DNA of 64,000 nucleotides from Mycolicibacterium cosmeticum (GCA_016197365.1 JACPVS010000013.1:62001-126000), one strand, 5' to 3'. Shown: positions 8,813 to 19,035, counted from the first letter of the stretch. Made by a program: numbers and translations. The notes: generated from the sequence alone by a model not told the origin.

Positions 8813-11161
8813 CTAGCGGAACACGCCAGGAAGGCTCAGCGCCGACATGGCGTTGTCCGCCAGCGGGTCGTCATGGATCATGTAGGTCCACGTCGAGGTC
8901 GGGCGGGCCAGACGCGAGAGATCCAGTCCCACTTCGCCGTCGACGATATTCGCGGTCTCGAAGGTCTGCTGGGCGGCTTCGATGGCGTCGGCGGCCAGCG
9001 AGGCGAAGGCGTCGACGGCCATCCGGTGGAACTCGTCGAGCGGGCTCTGGTTGCCCAGTGCGCGCAGGCTGATGCTCTCCCGGATGTCGGCCAGGTATGC
9101 CAGGTGGTCGGCCCAGCCGCGGTCCAGGTGGTACAGCATGATGAGTCGCGCGATCTCCTCCAACCGCTCCTCGGAGACCTTGTCGGCGATCTCCTCGTAG
9201 CGCTTGGGTGACCGCTCGGCGAGCTCCTCGCGGGCGGCAGGGGTGGTCAGCAGCGTGCTGCGCCGGTCCACCAGGATGGCCCGCTGCTGGGCGGTCAACT
9301 GGTTGTAGCGCCACGTATTGGCATGCAGGTCAAGCAGTTTGCCCTCCGCGATGCGTTGCGCGTGGTCGAGCAGGGCGGCGGCCTTGGTGCTGGTGATCCG
9401 TCCGTTCCCGTCGATCTGCAGGGGCAGCTTGTTGGGCTCCAGGTGAGCGACGACGACGTCGTCCTCCCAGCTGGCGAAGAACACCGACGACCCCGGGTCA
9501 CCCTGGCGGCCGGCACGGCCACGCAGCTGATTGTCCAGCCGTTCGGTGTAATGCCTGCCGGTGCCGATCACATGCAGTCCGCCGAGTTCGGCGACGGGGT
9601 CGTGCTCGGACTCATCCGAACCGCCGAGGCGGATGTCGGTACCGCGGCCGGCCATCTGGGTCGACACGGTGACCGTGTTCAAGGTGCCGGCCTCGGCGAT
9701 GACGGCGGCTTCCTCTGCGTCGTTCTTCGCGTTCAGCACCACCGCGGGGACCCCGGCCTTCACCAGCCGCTCGTGGAGTTCCTCGGATTCGGCGACGTCG
9801 CGGGTGCCCACCAGGACGGGCTGGCCGGTCGCGTGCACCTCGGTGATGTGCTCGAGCACGGCGTCGTTCTTCGCCGCGGCGGTGATGTACACCCGGTCCG
9901 ACTCGTCCTCGCGGATGTTCGGCGTGTTCGGCGGGATGGGCGACACGCCCAGCTTGTAGAACTGGCGCAGCTGCTCACCAGCCACCAGTGCGGTGCCGGT
10001 CATGCCGCACACCCGCGGGTAACGGTTGATCAGCGCCTGCACGGTGATGGTGTCCAGCACCTCACCGGTCTCGGTGATGTCGATGCCTTCCTTGGCCTCG
10101 ACCGCCGCCTGCAGCCCATCCGGCCACCGCTGCAGCGAGGCGATCCGCCCGCGCGACGCGTTGATCAGGTGAACGGCCTTGTCCCGCACGATGTAATGCA
10201 CATCGCGCTCCAGCAGCACGTGCGCGTGCAGGGCCACGTTCACCTCGGTGAGCGTGCTGCCGACATGCTGTTCGGAGTACAGGTCGATACCGCCGAGAGC
10301 GGTCTCCAGCTTCCGTGCCCCCGCGTCGGTGAGCTGCACGTTGCGCCGCTCGGCGTCGGTCTCGTAGTCGGTGCCCGCGGTCAGTTCGCCGACCAGCCGG
10401 ATGACCTCCAGGCGCGGCGTCTCGCGGTGCGAGGTGCCCGCCAGCACCAGTGGCACCAGGGCCTCGTCGACGAGCACCGAGTCGGCCTCGTCGATCAGCG
10501 CCACATCGGGGGTGGGTGAGACCAGGTCGTCGACGGAGGTCACCAGCTGGTCGCGCAGCACGTCGAAACCGAACTCGTTCACCGAACCGTAGGTGACATC
10601 GCAGGCGTAGGCGTCGCGGCGCTGCGCGGGCGTCGAGTCGGCGGTGATCCAGCCGACCGTCAGGCCCATCGCCTCCAGCAGCGGACCCATCCATTCGGCG
10701 TCGCGGCGCGCCAGATAGTCGTTGACGGAGATGACGTGCACCTTGCGCCCGGCGATGGCGTAGCCGGCCGCGGCGATCGCACCGGCCAGCGTCTTGCCTT
10801 CACCGGTGGCCATCTCGACCACGTCGCCGGCCAGCATCCGCAGCGCGCCCAGCAGCTGCACGTCGAACGGCCGCAGCGAGATCGCCTTGTCGGCCGCCTC
10901 CCTGGCGATGGCCAGGAACTGCGGGATGTCGGAGGACTCGGCGAGCTCGTCGAGGTTCAGCAGGCCGCTGGCCTTGCGCAGCTGCTCGTCGTCCAGGCCC
11001 GCGGCCTTCTCATCGAAGCTCTCCGACGCGCGCACCAGCGTCATCGACTTGGCCTGGTCCTTGTCGGTGCTGGCGCCCAACAGCTTCCAGAACCGGTTGC
11101 TCAACCGGCCGGACTTCGGATTGGCGGTCTTCGGGGTCTTAGAACTCACGGCCACAGTCAT
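8813..11161 (-). CDS. secA2: Accessory Sec translocase ATPase SecA2
   Basis: This 782-residue DEAD-like motor ATPase of the accessory Sec pathway exports a subset of proteins in mycobacteria. It has Walker A MATGEGKT at 117-124, the DEAD-type box [12 protein letters not shown] near 220, the preprotein cross-linking domain, and the second nucleotide fold ([28 protein letters not shown]). It ends soon after the helical scaffold and lacks the zinc-binding C-terminal linker of housekeeping SecA, which fits SecA2. The start is GTG or ATG in the MTVAVSSK context at 11161. Only 79 bp separates it from the divergent ABC transporter array, so both promoters share that gap. Confidence 0.97.
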   Translation of the reverse strand: MTVAVSSKTPKTANPKSGRLSNRFWKLLGASTDKDQAKSMTLVRASESFDEKAAGLDDEQLRKASGLLNLDELAESSDIPQFLAIAREAADKAISLRPFDVQLLGALRMLAGDVVEMATGEGKTLAGAIAAAGYAIAGRKVHVISVNDYLARRDAEWMGPLLEAMGLTVGWITADSTPAQRRDAYACDVTYGSVNEFGFDVLRDQLVTSVDDLVSPTPDVALIDEADSVLVDEALVPLVLAGTSHRETPRLEVIRLVGELTAGTDYETDAERRNVQLTDAGARKLETALGGIDLYSEQHVGSTLTEVNVALHAHVLLERDVHYIVRDKAVHLINASRGRIASLQRWPDGLQAAVEAKEGIDITETGEVLDTITVQALINRYPRVCGMTGTALVAGEQLRQFYKLGVSPIPPNTPNIREDESDRVYITAAAKNDAVLEHITEVHATGQPVLVGTRDVAESEELHERLVKAGVPAVVLNAKNDAEEAAVIAEAGTLNTVTVSTQMAGRGTDIRLGGSDESEHDPVAELGGLHVIGTGRHYTERLDNQLRGRAGRQGDPGSSVFFASWEDDVVVAHLEPNKLPLQIDGNGRITSTKAAALLDHAQRIAEGKLLDLHANTWRYNQLTAQQRAILVDRRSTLLTTPAAREELAERSPKRYEEIADKVSEERLEEIARLIMLYHLDRGWADHLAYLADIRESISLRALGNQSPLDEFHRMAVDAFASLAADAIEAAQQTFETANIVDGEVGLDLSRLARPTSTWTYMIHDDPLADNAMSALSLPGVFR

Positions 11162-11240
11162 ACGGTACGCGGGGCCCGAGTCGGCGCGGACACGGCTCCA
11201 CCTGCGCCGCTGCGGTCACCGCGCGCGGTAATTTCACCCG

Positions 11241-13124
11241 ATGGACGGGGTACTGCTCGGCCCATCGATCGACTGGAGCACCGAATTCCTCCATTCGTCG
11301 CTGTGGATCTGCAAGGCCACGGGGCTGGCTGCGGTGGCTCTGCTGGTGGTCGCGCTGGTCATCGGCCGGACCTGTGAGTGGGGCAGGCAGTTCTGGCGCA
11401 TCACCGGCGCGTTCTTCGTCGGCCGGGCCAGTGTGCGGGTGTGGCTGATCCTGGCGGCGCTGCTGACCTCGACCGTCACCGCGGTGCGGATCAACATCCT
11501 GCTCAGCTATTACACCAACGACCTGTTCACCTCGCTTCAGCAGGCATTCCGGGCCGACGGATCGGCCGAGGCCGGGGAGCACGGGTTCTGGGTCGCGATG
11601 CTGATCTTCGCGATCCTGGCGTCGCTGTACGTGGCCCGGTTCTTCCTCGACCTGTACCTGACCCAGCGCTTTCTGATCGGCTGGCGGGTGTGGTTGACCC
11701 ACCGCACACTCGGCGACTGGCTCGACGGGCACGCCCACTACCGCGGTCAGTTCGCGCGGGAGCCGATCGACAATCCGGACCAGCGGATCCAGTCCGACGT
11801 CGACATCGTGACCACCGGCTCCCGGGAACCGAACAACCCCACCAACGGGTCCGGCCACATGCTGATCTTCGGTGCGGTCGAGGCGCTGCTGACGGTGGTG
11901 TCCTTCGGCGCGATCCTGTGGCGGCTGTCCGGCCCGCTGACCGTGCTGGACGTGACGGTGCCCCGCGCGCTGTTCTGGATAGTCCTGGTCTACGTGGCGG
12001 TCGCGACGGTGGTGGCGTTCGCCATCGGCCGTCCGCTGATCCGGCTGAGCTTTCTCAACGAGGTCCGCAACGCCGGCTTCCGCTACGCGATGATCCGGAT
12101 GCGGGACGCCGGCGCGGCGGTCAGCCTGTACCGCGGCGAGGACGCCGAACGCGAGGCGCTGGCCGGGCGGCTGGGCTCGGTGATCGCCAACTACCGCGAC
12201 TGGCTGCACCGGTCGCTGCTGTTCCTGGGCTGGAACGTGTCGGTGAGCCAAGCCATCAATCCCCTGCCGTACATCGTGCAGGCGCAGCGGCTGTTCGCGA
12301 ATGAGATCTCCTTCGGCGATGTCATGCAGTCGGCGACCGCGTTCCACGCCGTGCATGACGCGCTGTCCTTCTTCCGCAATGCGTATGACGAGTTCGCCGG
12401 CTTCCGCGCCGCGCTGCTTCGGCTGGACGGCCTGCGGGACGCCAACGCCAGGGCGCGGGCCCTGCCGGTGCTGCCCCGCACCGTCTCCCCCGACGGTGGG
12501 CTGCGCCTGCACGGCCTGGAGGTGCGCACCCCGGCGGGCGAACCGCTGATCGCGGGGGTCGACCTGAGCCTCGACGCCGGCGATAGCCTGGTCGTCACCG
12601 GTCCGTCGGGCTGCGGCAAGACCGTGTTGTTGCAGAGCCTGGCCGGGCTGTGGCCGTACACCTCGGGCCGGGTGGACGTCCCGGCAGCCGAGACGATGTT
12701 CGTGCCGCAGCTGCCCTACCTACCGCTGGGTTCACTGCGCACCGTGCTGAGTTATCCACGCGTCGCCGGCGCCTGCCCCGACGACGCCATCCAGCGGGCG
12801 CTGCTCGCGGTGGCGCTCCCGAACCTGATGATCCGGCTCGGCGAGGTCAGCGACTGGGCCCGGATGCTGTCCCCCGGTGAGCAGCAGCGCATCGCGTTCG
12901 CCCGGGTGCTGTTGACCCGGCCGGCCGCGGTGTTCCTGGACGAGGCCAGCTCGGCGCTCGACGAGGGCCTGGAGCTCATGCTCTACCGACTGCTGCGCAC
13001 CGAGTTGCCCGACACCACCGTGGTCAGTGTCAGTCACCGCCGCAGCGTGGAGCAGTTCCATCGGCACCGGCTCGAACTGCTCGGCGACGGCCGCTGGAAA
13101 ACCGGGCGGCTGGTACCGGGCTGA
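11241..13124 (+). CDS. BacA/SbmA-type ABC transporter, copy 1 of 3
   Basis: This 627-residue half-transporter combines an SbmA/BacA-like membrane domain (about residues 1-380, with segments near 25-45, 70-90, 115-135, 200-220 and 245-265) with a C-terminal ATPase. The ATPase has Walker A GPSGCGKT, signature LSPGEQQRIAFARV, Walker B AVFLDEA and the H-loop SVSHR. The M. tuberculosis member of this family, Rv1819c, imports cobalamin and other hydrophilic compounds such as bleomycin; substrate transfer to this protein is inference. It is the first of three tandem paralogues, transcribed away from secA2. The conserved DNPDQRIQSDVD loop is shared by all three. Confidence 0.93.
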   Translation: MDGVLLGPSIDWSTEFLHSSLWICKATGLAAVALLVVALVIGRTCEWGRQFWRITGAFFVGRASVRVWLILAALLTSTVTAVRINILLSYYTNDLFTSLQQAFRADGSAEAGEHGFWVAMLIFAILASLYVARFFLDLYLTQRFLIGWRVWLTHRTLGDWLDGHAHYRGQFAREPIDNPDQRIQSDVDIVTTGSREPNNPTNGSGHMLIFGAVEALLTVVSFGAILWRLSGPLTVLDVTVPRALFWIVLVYVAVATVVAFAIGRPLIRLSFLNEVRNAGFRYAMIRMRDAGAAVSLYRGEDAEREALAGRLGSVIANYRDWLHRSLLFLGWNVSVSQAINPLPYIVQAQRLFANEISFGDVMQSATAFHAVHDALSFFRNAYDEFAGFRAALLRLDGLRDANARARALPVLPRTVSPDGGLRLHGLEVRTPAGEPLIAGVDLSLDAGDSLVVTGPSGCGKTVLLQSLAGLWPYTSGRVDVPAAETMFVPQLPYLPLGSLRTVLSYPRVAGACPDDAIQRALLAVALPNLMIRLGEVSDWARMLSPGEQQRIAFARVLLTRPAAVFLDEASSALDEGLELMLYRLLRTELPDTTVVSVSHRRSVEQFHRHRLELLGDGRWKTGRLVPG

Positions 13125-13170
13125 CCACCTCCAAGCCGCCCGGTACGTGTTGTGCGGGTACCTTGCCGGG

Positions 13171-15096
13171 ATGGAGATGTTCACCCCATCGCTGGATTGG
13201 GGCGCCGAGCTACCGAAGTCGCTGTGGTGGATCGCGCAGGTGTGGGTCTACACCGCGGTCCCCACGCTGATCATCCTTGCGCTGATCGCCCGCTTCACGA
13301 CCTGGGGTCGGCAGTTCTGGCGGATCACCGGCGGCTATTTCACCGGACGCGACAGCGTCATCGTGTGGGCCTGGCTCGGGGTTCTGCTGCTCTCGGTGAT
13401 CGCCGGCGTGCGCCTCGACGTGCTGTTCAGCTACTACAGCAATGACCTGATGACGGGCGCGCAGACGGCGTTCGAAGGGATCGGCGGAGGCGAGGAAGCC
13501 GTCAAACAGTCCGGTGTCGACGGCTTCTGGCAGGCGCTCATCCACTTCGGCATCCTGGCCACAATCCACGTGGTGCGCATCATGCTGGACCTGTTCATGA
13601 TGCAGCGGTTCACGCTGCGCTGGCGCGCCTGGCTGACGGCGCACCTGAGCGCCGACTGGCTGGACGGCCGCGCCTACTACCGAAGCCGCTTCATCGACGA
13701 CACCATCGACAACCCGGACCAGCGCATCCAGTCCGACATCGACATCTTCACCAACGGCACCGGCCCGCTGCCCAGCAATCCGAACACCTACTCGACCAGC
13801 ACGCTGCTGTTCGGCGCGATCTCGGCCGTGGTCAGTGTCGCCTCGTTCACCGTCATCCTGTGGAACCTGTCCGGCGACCTCAACATCTTCGGCATCACCA
13901 TGCCGCGCGCGATGTTCTGGATCGGCGTGGCCTACATCCTGGCCGCCACGGTCATCGCGTTCTGGATCGGCCGCCCGTTGATCCGGTTGACCTTCAACAA
14001 CGAGAAGTTCAACGCCGCGTTCCGGTATGCCCTGGTGCGGTTGCGCGACGCCGCCGAGTCCGTGGCGTTCTACCGCGGTGAGAACGCCGAGCGGGTGCAG
14101 CTGCGCCAGCGCTTCGCCCCCATCGTCGAGAACTACAAGCGGTTCATCAACCGGTCGGTGAAGTTCTACGGCTGGAACCTTTCGATCAGCCAGATCATCA
14201 ACCCGCTCCCGTGGATCATCCAGGCGCCCCGCATGTTCGCCGGCGAGATCAAGCTCGGCGACATCTCGCAGACCTCGTCGGCGTTCGGACAGATCACCGA
14301 CGGCCTGTCGTTCTTCCGCAACAGCTATGACCAGTTCGCCGGGTGGCGGGCGTCGATCATCCGTCTGCACGGCCTGGTGGTGGCCAACGAGGAAGGCCGC
14401 GCACTGCCGGTGCTGACCGTCGAGCCGAGCAAGAGCTGCCTGGTCGAGCTGGAGGACGTCCATGTGACCACCCCGGACGGCCAGATGCTGGTCGAAGATC
14501 TGGATCTGAAACTGGAGAGCGGCGACACCCTGATCGTCACCGGCCGCTCCGGCGCCGGCAAGACGACGCTGCTGCGCAGCCTCGCTCAACTGTGGCCGTT
14601 CACCACCGGCACGTTCCGATACCCGCAGGCCGACCACGAGACCATGTTCCTGTCCCAGATGCCCTACGTGCCGCTGGGCGATCTGCGCGCGGTGGTGTCG
14701 TATCCGCAAGAGCCCGGCGAGATTCCGGACGAGCGGTTGCACTGGGCGCTGGACAAGGTGTCGTTGCCGCAGTGCTCCAAGCGGCTGGCCGAGGTGGCCG
14801 ACTGGGTCAAGGTGCTCTCCCCGGGCGAGCAGCAGCGCATCGCGTTCGCGCGGGTGCTGCTGACCCGCCCCCGGGCGGTGTTCCTGGACGAGGCGACCTC
14901 CGCGCTGGACGAGGGTCTGGAGTACACGATGTACGACCTGGTCCGCAAGGAACTGCCCGAGACCATTCTGGTCAGCGTCACCCACCGCAGCACCGTGGGC
15001 CAGCACCACGAGAAGCACCTGCACCTGCTCGGCGGCGGACGCTGGACTCTCGGCGACGTCGACGACGCGGTCGAAGACGAAGTCACCCCCGTCTGA
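13171..15096 (+). CDS. BacA/SbmA-type ABC transporter, copy 2 of 3
   Basis: This 641-residue paralogue has the same architecture: N-terminal SbmA/BacA membrane domain, then an ATPase with Walker A GRSGAGKTT, signature LSPGEQQRIAFARV, Walker B VFLDEATSAL and H-loop SVTHR. The ATG at 13171 (MEMFTPSLDWGAEL) is preferred because copy 3 starts with the near-identical MEMFSQSLDWGSEI; the in-frame extension upstream overlaps copy 1 and has no family similarity. The gap to copy 1 is 46 bp and to copy 3 is 26 bp, so a single transcript is likely. Compared with copy 1 it has an insertion after the second membrane segment (around GIGGGEEAVKQS). Confidence 0.93.
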   Translation: MEMFTPSLDWGAELPKSLWWIAQVWVYTAVPTLIILALIARFTTWGRQFWRITGGYFTGRDSVIVWAWLGVLLLSVIAGVRLDVLFSYYSNDLMTGAQTAFEGIGGGEEAVKQSGVDGFWQALIHFGILATIHVVRIMLDLFMMQRFTLRWRAWLTAHLSADWLDGRAYYRSRFIDDTIDNPDQRIQSDIDIFTNGTGPLPSNPNTYSTSTLLFGAISAVVSVASFTVILWNLSGDLNIFGITMPRAMFWIGVAYILAATVIAFWIGRPLIRLTFNNEKFNAAFRYALVRLRDAAESVAFYRGENAERVQLRQRFAPIVENYKRFINRSVKFYGWNLSISQIINPLPWIIQAPRMFAGEIKLGDISQTSSAFGQITDGLSFFRNSYDQFAGWRASIIRLHGLVVANEEGRALPVLTVEPSKSCLVELEDVHVTTPDGQMLVEDLDLKLESGDTLIVTGRSGAGKTTLLRSLAQLWPFTTGTFRYPQADHETMFLSQMPYVPLGDLRAVVSYPQEPGEIPDERLHWALDKVSLPQCSKRLAEVADWVKVLSPGEQQRIAFARVLLTRPRAVFLDEATSALDEGLEYTMYDLVRKELPETILVSVTHRSTVGQHHEKHLHLLGGGRWTLGDVDDAVEDEVTPV

Positions 15097-15122
15097 GGAC
15101 TCCGGTCGGGTAGCTTCCCGGC

Positions 15123-17018
15123 ATGGAGATGTTCAGCCAGTCGCTGGACTGGGGCAGCGAGATCCTGGCATCGCTGTGGTGGGTCGCCAAGGCGTGGGTG
15201 ATCAGCGCGGCGGTCTCGGTGGCGGTGCTGGCGGTCCTCGCCCGGTTCACCGTCTGGGGCCGCCAGTTCTGGCACATCACCCACGGTTATTTCGTTGGCC
15301 GCCAGAGCATTCCGGTGTGGGGATTGCTGGGGGCGTTGCTGTTCTCGGTCATGGTGTCGGTACGGATGGACGTGCTGTTCAGCTACTACGCCAACGACCA
15401 GTACAACGCGCTGCAGGTCGCGTTCGAGGGCGTCGGATCCGGCAACGAAGCCGTCCGCAACTCCGGTGTCGACGGGTTCTGGACATCGATCCTGATCTTC
15501 GTCGGGCTGTTGGTCGCCGATATCGCACGCACGGTGCTGGACCTGTATCTGATGCAGCACTTCATCATTCGCTGGCGGGTGTGGCTCACCGACCACCTCA
15601 CCGGAGATTGGCTCGGCGATCGGGCCTACTACCGCAACCGGTTCGTGTCGGCGTTCGGCGGCGTCCCCATCGACAACCCGGACCAGCGCATCCAGCAGGA
15701 CATCGACGTGTTCACCACCGGGACGGGGCCGGAGACCAACACGTTCACCGTCGGCACGTCGCAGACGCTCTTCTTCGGCACGGTCAACTCGGTCCTGTCC
15801 GTGGTGGCCTTCACCCCGATCCTGTGGAACTTGGCGGGGCCGCTGTCGATTTTCGGGGTGACGATCCCGAAGGCCCTGTTCTGGCTGGCGTTGCTGTGGG
15901 TCGCGGTGACGACGGTGGTGGCCTTCTGGATCGGCAAGCCGATCATCCGGCTGACGTTCCGCAACGAGTTGACCAACGCGGCCTTCCGTTACGCACTGGT
16001 GCGCATCCGCGACGCCGCCGAGGCGGTCAGTCTCTACCGCGGTGAGGACACCGAGCGCCGGACACTGGCGGATCGCTTCGGCCGGATCATCGTCAACTAC
16101 CGCAGACTGGTGCTGCGCGGTGTCGCGTTCATGGGCTGGAACCGTTCGGTCAGCCAGATCGTGTCACCGCTGCCGTTGATCGTGCAGGCGCCGCGGTTGT
16201 TCGCCGGGGAGCTGAACCTCGGCGACGTCACCCAGTCAGCGGGAGCCTTCGGTTCGGTACAGAGTTCGCTGAGCTTCTTCCGCGCCGTCTATGACTCGTT
16301 TGCCGGCTACCGCGCCGCCATCATCCGGCTGGACGGGCTGGTCACCGCGAACGAAAAGGCAAGGGCACTACCGCGTTTGGCAGCGACGACGAGCACCGAC
16401 GGCGGCGTCGAGATCGCCGGCGTGGAGGTGCGGTCCCCGCACGGCGTACATCTGGTCGACGATCTCGACGTGCGGCTGCGCCCCGGGGACTCGCTGGTCA
16501 TCACCGGCCCGTCGGGCACCGGTAAGACGACGCTGCTGCGCAGCGTGGCCCAGTTGTGGCCGTACGCGTCGGGGTCGGTCGCCCACCCGGCGGCGACGAT
16601 GTTCCTCTCGCAGCTGCCCTACGCTCCACTCGGCGACCTTCGCGCGGTGGTCAGCTATCCGGCCCAGGAAGGCTCCTTCACCGACGACGCGATCCGTGCG
16701 GCGCTGGGCGCCGTGACGCTGGGGCACCTGGCGACCCGGCTGGACGACGACTCCGACTGGGGTAAGGAACTCTCCCCCGGCGAACAGCAGCGCATCGCGT
16801 TCGCGCGTGTGCTGCTGGCCCAACCAAAGGCGGTGTTCCTCGACGAGGCCACCTCGGCACTGGACGCCGGACAGGAGTTCGCGATGTACAGCACGTTGCG
16901 CGAGCGACTGCCCGACACCATCGTCGTCAGCGTCAGCCACCGCGACAGCGTCGACCGCCACCACGCCCTGCGCCTGGAACTGCTCGGCGAGGGCCGCTGG
17001 GAGTTGACGCCGATCTAG
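15123..17018 (+). CDS. BacA/SbmA-type ABC transporter, copy 3 of 3
   Basis: This 631-residue third paralogue has an intact ATPase: Walker A GPSGTGKTT, signature LSPGEQQRIAFARV, Walker B VFLDEATSAL and H-loop SVSHR. It is closest by eye to copy 2, sharing the MEMF start, the inserted GVGSGNEAVRNSGVDGFW segment and the loop DNPDQRIQQDID. It ends convergently on the flavoprotein gene with a 4-bp overlap of stop codons. All catalytic motifs are intact in all three copies, so this looks like functional expansion rather than a decaying duplicate. Confidence 0.93.
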   Translation: MEMFSQSLDWGSEILASLWWVAKAWVISAAVSVAVLAVLARFTVWGRQFWHITHGYFVGRQSIPVWGLLGALLFSVMVSVRMDVLFSYYANDQYNALQVAFEGVGSGNEAVRNSGVDGFWTSILIFVGLLVADIARTVLDLYLMQHFIIRWRVWLTDHLTGDWLGDRAYYRNRFVSAFGGVPIDNPDQRIQQDIDVFTTGTGPETNTFTVGTSQTLFFGTVNSVLSVVAFTPILWNLAGPLSIFGVTIPKALFWLALLWVAVTTVVAFWIGKPIIRLTFRNELTNAAFRYALVRIRDAAEAVSLYRGEDTERRTLADRFGRIIVNYRRLVLRGVAFMGWNRSVSQIVSPLPLIVQAPRLFAGELNLGDVTQSAGAFGSVQSSLSFFRAVYDSFAGYRAAIIRLDGLVTANEKARALPRLAATTSTDGGVEIAGVEVRSPHGVHLVDDLDVRLRPGDSLVITGPSGTGKTTLLRSVAQLWPYASGSVAHPAATMFLSQLPYAPLGDLRAVVSYPAQEGSFTDDAIRAALGAVTLGHLATRLDDDSDWGKELSPGEQQRIAFARVLLAQPKAVFLDEATSALDAGQEFAMYSTLRERLPDTIVVSVSHRDSVDRHHALRLELLGEGRWELTPI

Positions 17019-18490
17019 CGTGCCGCGGCGTGTGTCCCGGCCCTCCGACCGAAGAAGGAACCCTCACCGAGTTGCGTTCCGCTGGCGTAATTTTCGCCGT
17101 CCTGAGCGATGTTGGATGCGCACGCCCCGGCGGCGTACAGACCGGGCACCGCGCCGCCGTCCTCGCGCAGCACCTCACCGTCGAGCGACACGATCAGCCC
17201 GCCCATGGTGAATCCGGAGTACATCGCGACCCCGAGCGACAGGTCGAACGCCGCGAACGGGCCGGTGTCCTGCGCGGCGATGTAGTCGGACTGCTTGTGG
17301 AAGTCGGGGTCCACCCCGTCGGCGGCGTTGGCGTTGTAGCGCTCCAGCGTCGCGGCCAGGTTGCCGGCCGGGATGCCCAGCGCCTCTTCCACTTCGGCGA
17401 CGGTCTCATATCCGTCGATGAACTTGATCAACGGCATCTCGGGCATCTGCATGTGGTCTTCGTCCACGATCAGGTAGGCCTGCTGGTCGGGTTGCTTGAG
17501 CACGAACGCCGAGGTGCGCGAATGGTAGGAGTCCTCGGCGACGAACCGGGCGCCCTGGTTGTTGACGATGACACCGGTCAGCAGGATCTCCGGCGGATAG
17601 GCGGCCGCGGTGATGAACAGCCCGTCCAGGTTCTTTGCGACGCCGCCGGCGGACACCCCGAGCCGGATGCCGAGCCCGTCGTCGTGCGGGTTGCCCAGGA
17701 TGTAGGGCTCGACCTCGCCGTGGTGTTTGGTCTTGCGTTTCTTGCCGAGGGCAGGCGTGTGCTCGGCGACCATCTCGGGGTTCATCGCGAAACCGCCGGC
17801 GGCGATGATCACGGCCTTCGCCTTGACCGCGCCCGTGTCGGCGAAGTTCTTCCAGCTCACGCCGACGACGGCGCCGTCGTCGAGGACCAGGTTGGTTGCC
17901 CCTGTCTCGTAACGGATCTCGACGCCGAGTTCGGCGGCCCGCTTGAGCAGCAACTGGATCACCATGTCGGCGCCGCCCAGCTCACCGGGAACCGGGACGG
18001 AATGCCCGCGCGGCGCCGGCTTGGCCTGCTCGTTGAACGGCCACACCTTCTCGTTGCCGGTGTAGGACAGACCCTCGGTACCCGGCGGCACCACGACCTT
18101 GCCCGGGTAGTAGCTGCGCTCGAACTGAAAGCCGAGGGCTTCGAGCCAGGTGAAGTGTTCGACGCTGCCGTCGCAATAGGCGCGGATCTTGTCCAGTTCC
18201 GGATCGTGGGATACCGCGACCAGATACTTGTACATCTCTTCGGCGGAGTCGTCATGCCCGGTGGCCTGCTGCACCGCGGTACCGCCGCCGAGGTAGAAGT
18301 GGCCGCCCGCCATCGAGGTGGTGCCACCCGCTGCGGCGGCACGTTCGAGCACCAGCACCCGGGCACCGGCCGCGGCGGCACTGACGGCCGCGCTGCCGCC
18401 CGCGATACCGAACCCGACGACCACGACGTCGAATTCGTCTGACCAGTCGGTGACCGAACCGGCGTCGACGGTGGTGGGATTGTCAGTCAT
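17015..18490 (-). CDS. FAD-dependent oxidoreductase (3-ketosteroid dehydrogenase/fumarate reductase superfamily), Rv1817 type
   Basis: This 491-residue flavoprotein has an N-terminal Rossmann FAD site (VVVVGFGIAGGSAAV at about 22-36, then LERAAAAGGTTSMAGG). Its C-terminal flavin-binding block (GLYAAGACASNIAQDG, GEGSFFGRRAG) is typical of the KstD/flavocytochrome-c superfamily. By synteny it corresponds to M. tuberculosis Rv1817, whose substrate is unknown. The start at 18490 overlaps the upstream VOC gene by 8 bp, so the two are translationally coupled. A KstR-type operator precedes the pair, which suggests a steroid- or sterol-linked role. That link is inferred from the operator. Confidence 0.9.
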   Translation of the reverse strand: MTDNPTTVDAGSVTDWSDEFDVVVVGFGIAGGSAAVSAAAAGARVLVLERAAAAGGTTSMAGGHFYLGGGTAVQQATGHDDSAEEMYKYLVAVSHDPELDKIRAYCDGSVEHFTWLEALGFQFERSYYPGKVVVPPGTEGLSYTGNEKVWPFNEQAKPAPRGHSVPVPGELGGADMVIQLLLKRAAELGVEIRYETGATNLVLDDGAVVGVSWKNFADTGAVKAKAVIIAAGGFAMNPEMVAEHTPALGKKRKTKHHGEVEPYILGNPHDDGLGIRLGVSAGGVAKNLDGLFITAAAYPPEILLTGVIVNNQGARFVAEDSYHSRTSAFVLKQPDQQAYLIVDEDHMQMPEMPLIKFIDGYETVAEVEEALGIPAGNLAATLERYNANAADGVDPDFHKQSDYIAAQDTGPFAAFDLSLGVAMYSGFTMGGLIVSLDGEVLREDGGAVPGLYAAGACASNIAQDGENYASGTQLGEGSFFGRRAGTHAAAR

Positions 18491-18986
18491 GTTTGTTCTC
18501 CTGCTGCTGTTTCACGTGATCGAAGAAGGCTTTGATGTCTGGCGGAATGAGGGCGATCTCGATGTACGGGACGCCTTCGACAGGGGCGCTGACGTAGGCG
18601 AATTGCATGCCGCCGGGCATCACCCCTTGCTGCACAACCGGAGCGCCGCGGGCTTCGGCGACGCGCAGGGCGGCCTGGTACGCGTCCGCGTCGGCTGCTT
18701 CCACGCAGACGTGATGCAGCCCGGGCCCGGCGGTGTCGAGGAACTCCGTGTAGATGCTGTCCCCGCGCACCGGGACGATGATCTCCAGCTGGGTGTCCCC
18801 GGCGTAGCTCAGCGAGATGTCGGCGACGAAGTCGGCCGGCGCGCCGCGGTAGGTGCAGCCGTCGATGAACGGGACGCCCGGCATCCGAACCCAGGTGCGG
18901 GCACCGAGCAGCGCCGTGAGCATCGATTCGGTGGCATCCAGATCGCGCGTCACCCACGCAATCTGGACAGGTGTCTGATTGAGCAT
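18483..18986 (-). CDS. VOC (glyoxalase/dioxygenase) superfamily protein
   Basis: This 167-residue protein is predicted to have two betaalphabetabetabeta modules of the vicinal-oxygen-chelate fold. The first runs from VQIAWVTRDLDATESMLTAL and the second begins at GPGLHHVCVEA; possible metal ligands are His111-His112 and the glutamates of QLEIIVPV and PYIEIAL. VOC proteins include epimerases, glyoxalases and ring-cleaving dioxygenases, and this sequence does not pin down the reaction. It is inserted between the Rv1816-type TetR and Rv1817-type flavoprotein genes, which are adjacent in M. tuberculosis. The ATG start lies 35 bp downstream of a perfect KstR-type box. Confidence 0.82.
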   Translation of the reverse strand: MLNQTPVQIAWVTRDLDATESMLTALLGARTWVRMPGVPFIDGCTYRGAPADFVADISLSYAGDTQLEIIVPVRGDSIYTEFLDTAGPGLHHVCVEAADADAYQAALRVAEARGAPVVQQGVMPGGMQFAYVSAPVEGVPYIEIALIPPDIKAFFDHVKQQQENKHD

Positions 18987-19019
18987 CGAAGTGAGGATAT
19001 CCCCAGCCGGCCACGCTGG

Positions 19020-19035
19020 CTAGAACGTGTTCTAG
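19020..19035. promoter_or_regulatory. Perfect KstR-type operator (TnnAACnnGTTnnA)
   Basis: The sequence CTAGAACGTGTTCTAG has perfect 7-bp arms around a GT centre and fits every fixed position of the published mycobacterial KstR consensus TnnAACnnGTTnnA. It is centred about 41 bp upstream of the VOC start and overlaps the last codons of the TetR gene. KstR represses cholesterol and steroid catabolism genes until a steroid acyl-CoA binds. No kstR gene is in this window, so regulation would act in trans. Confidence 0.7.

Noticed and set aside
13210..15024. 604-codon minus-strand open frame opposite ABC transporter copy 2
   Set aside because: The plus strand has full transporter motifs in this stretch. 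The antisense product is low-complexity and has no ribosome-binding site.
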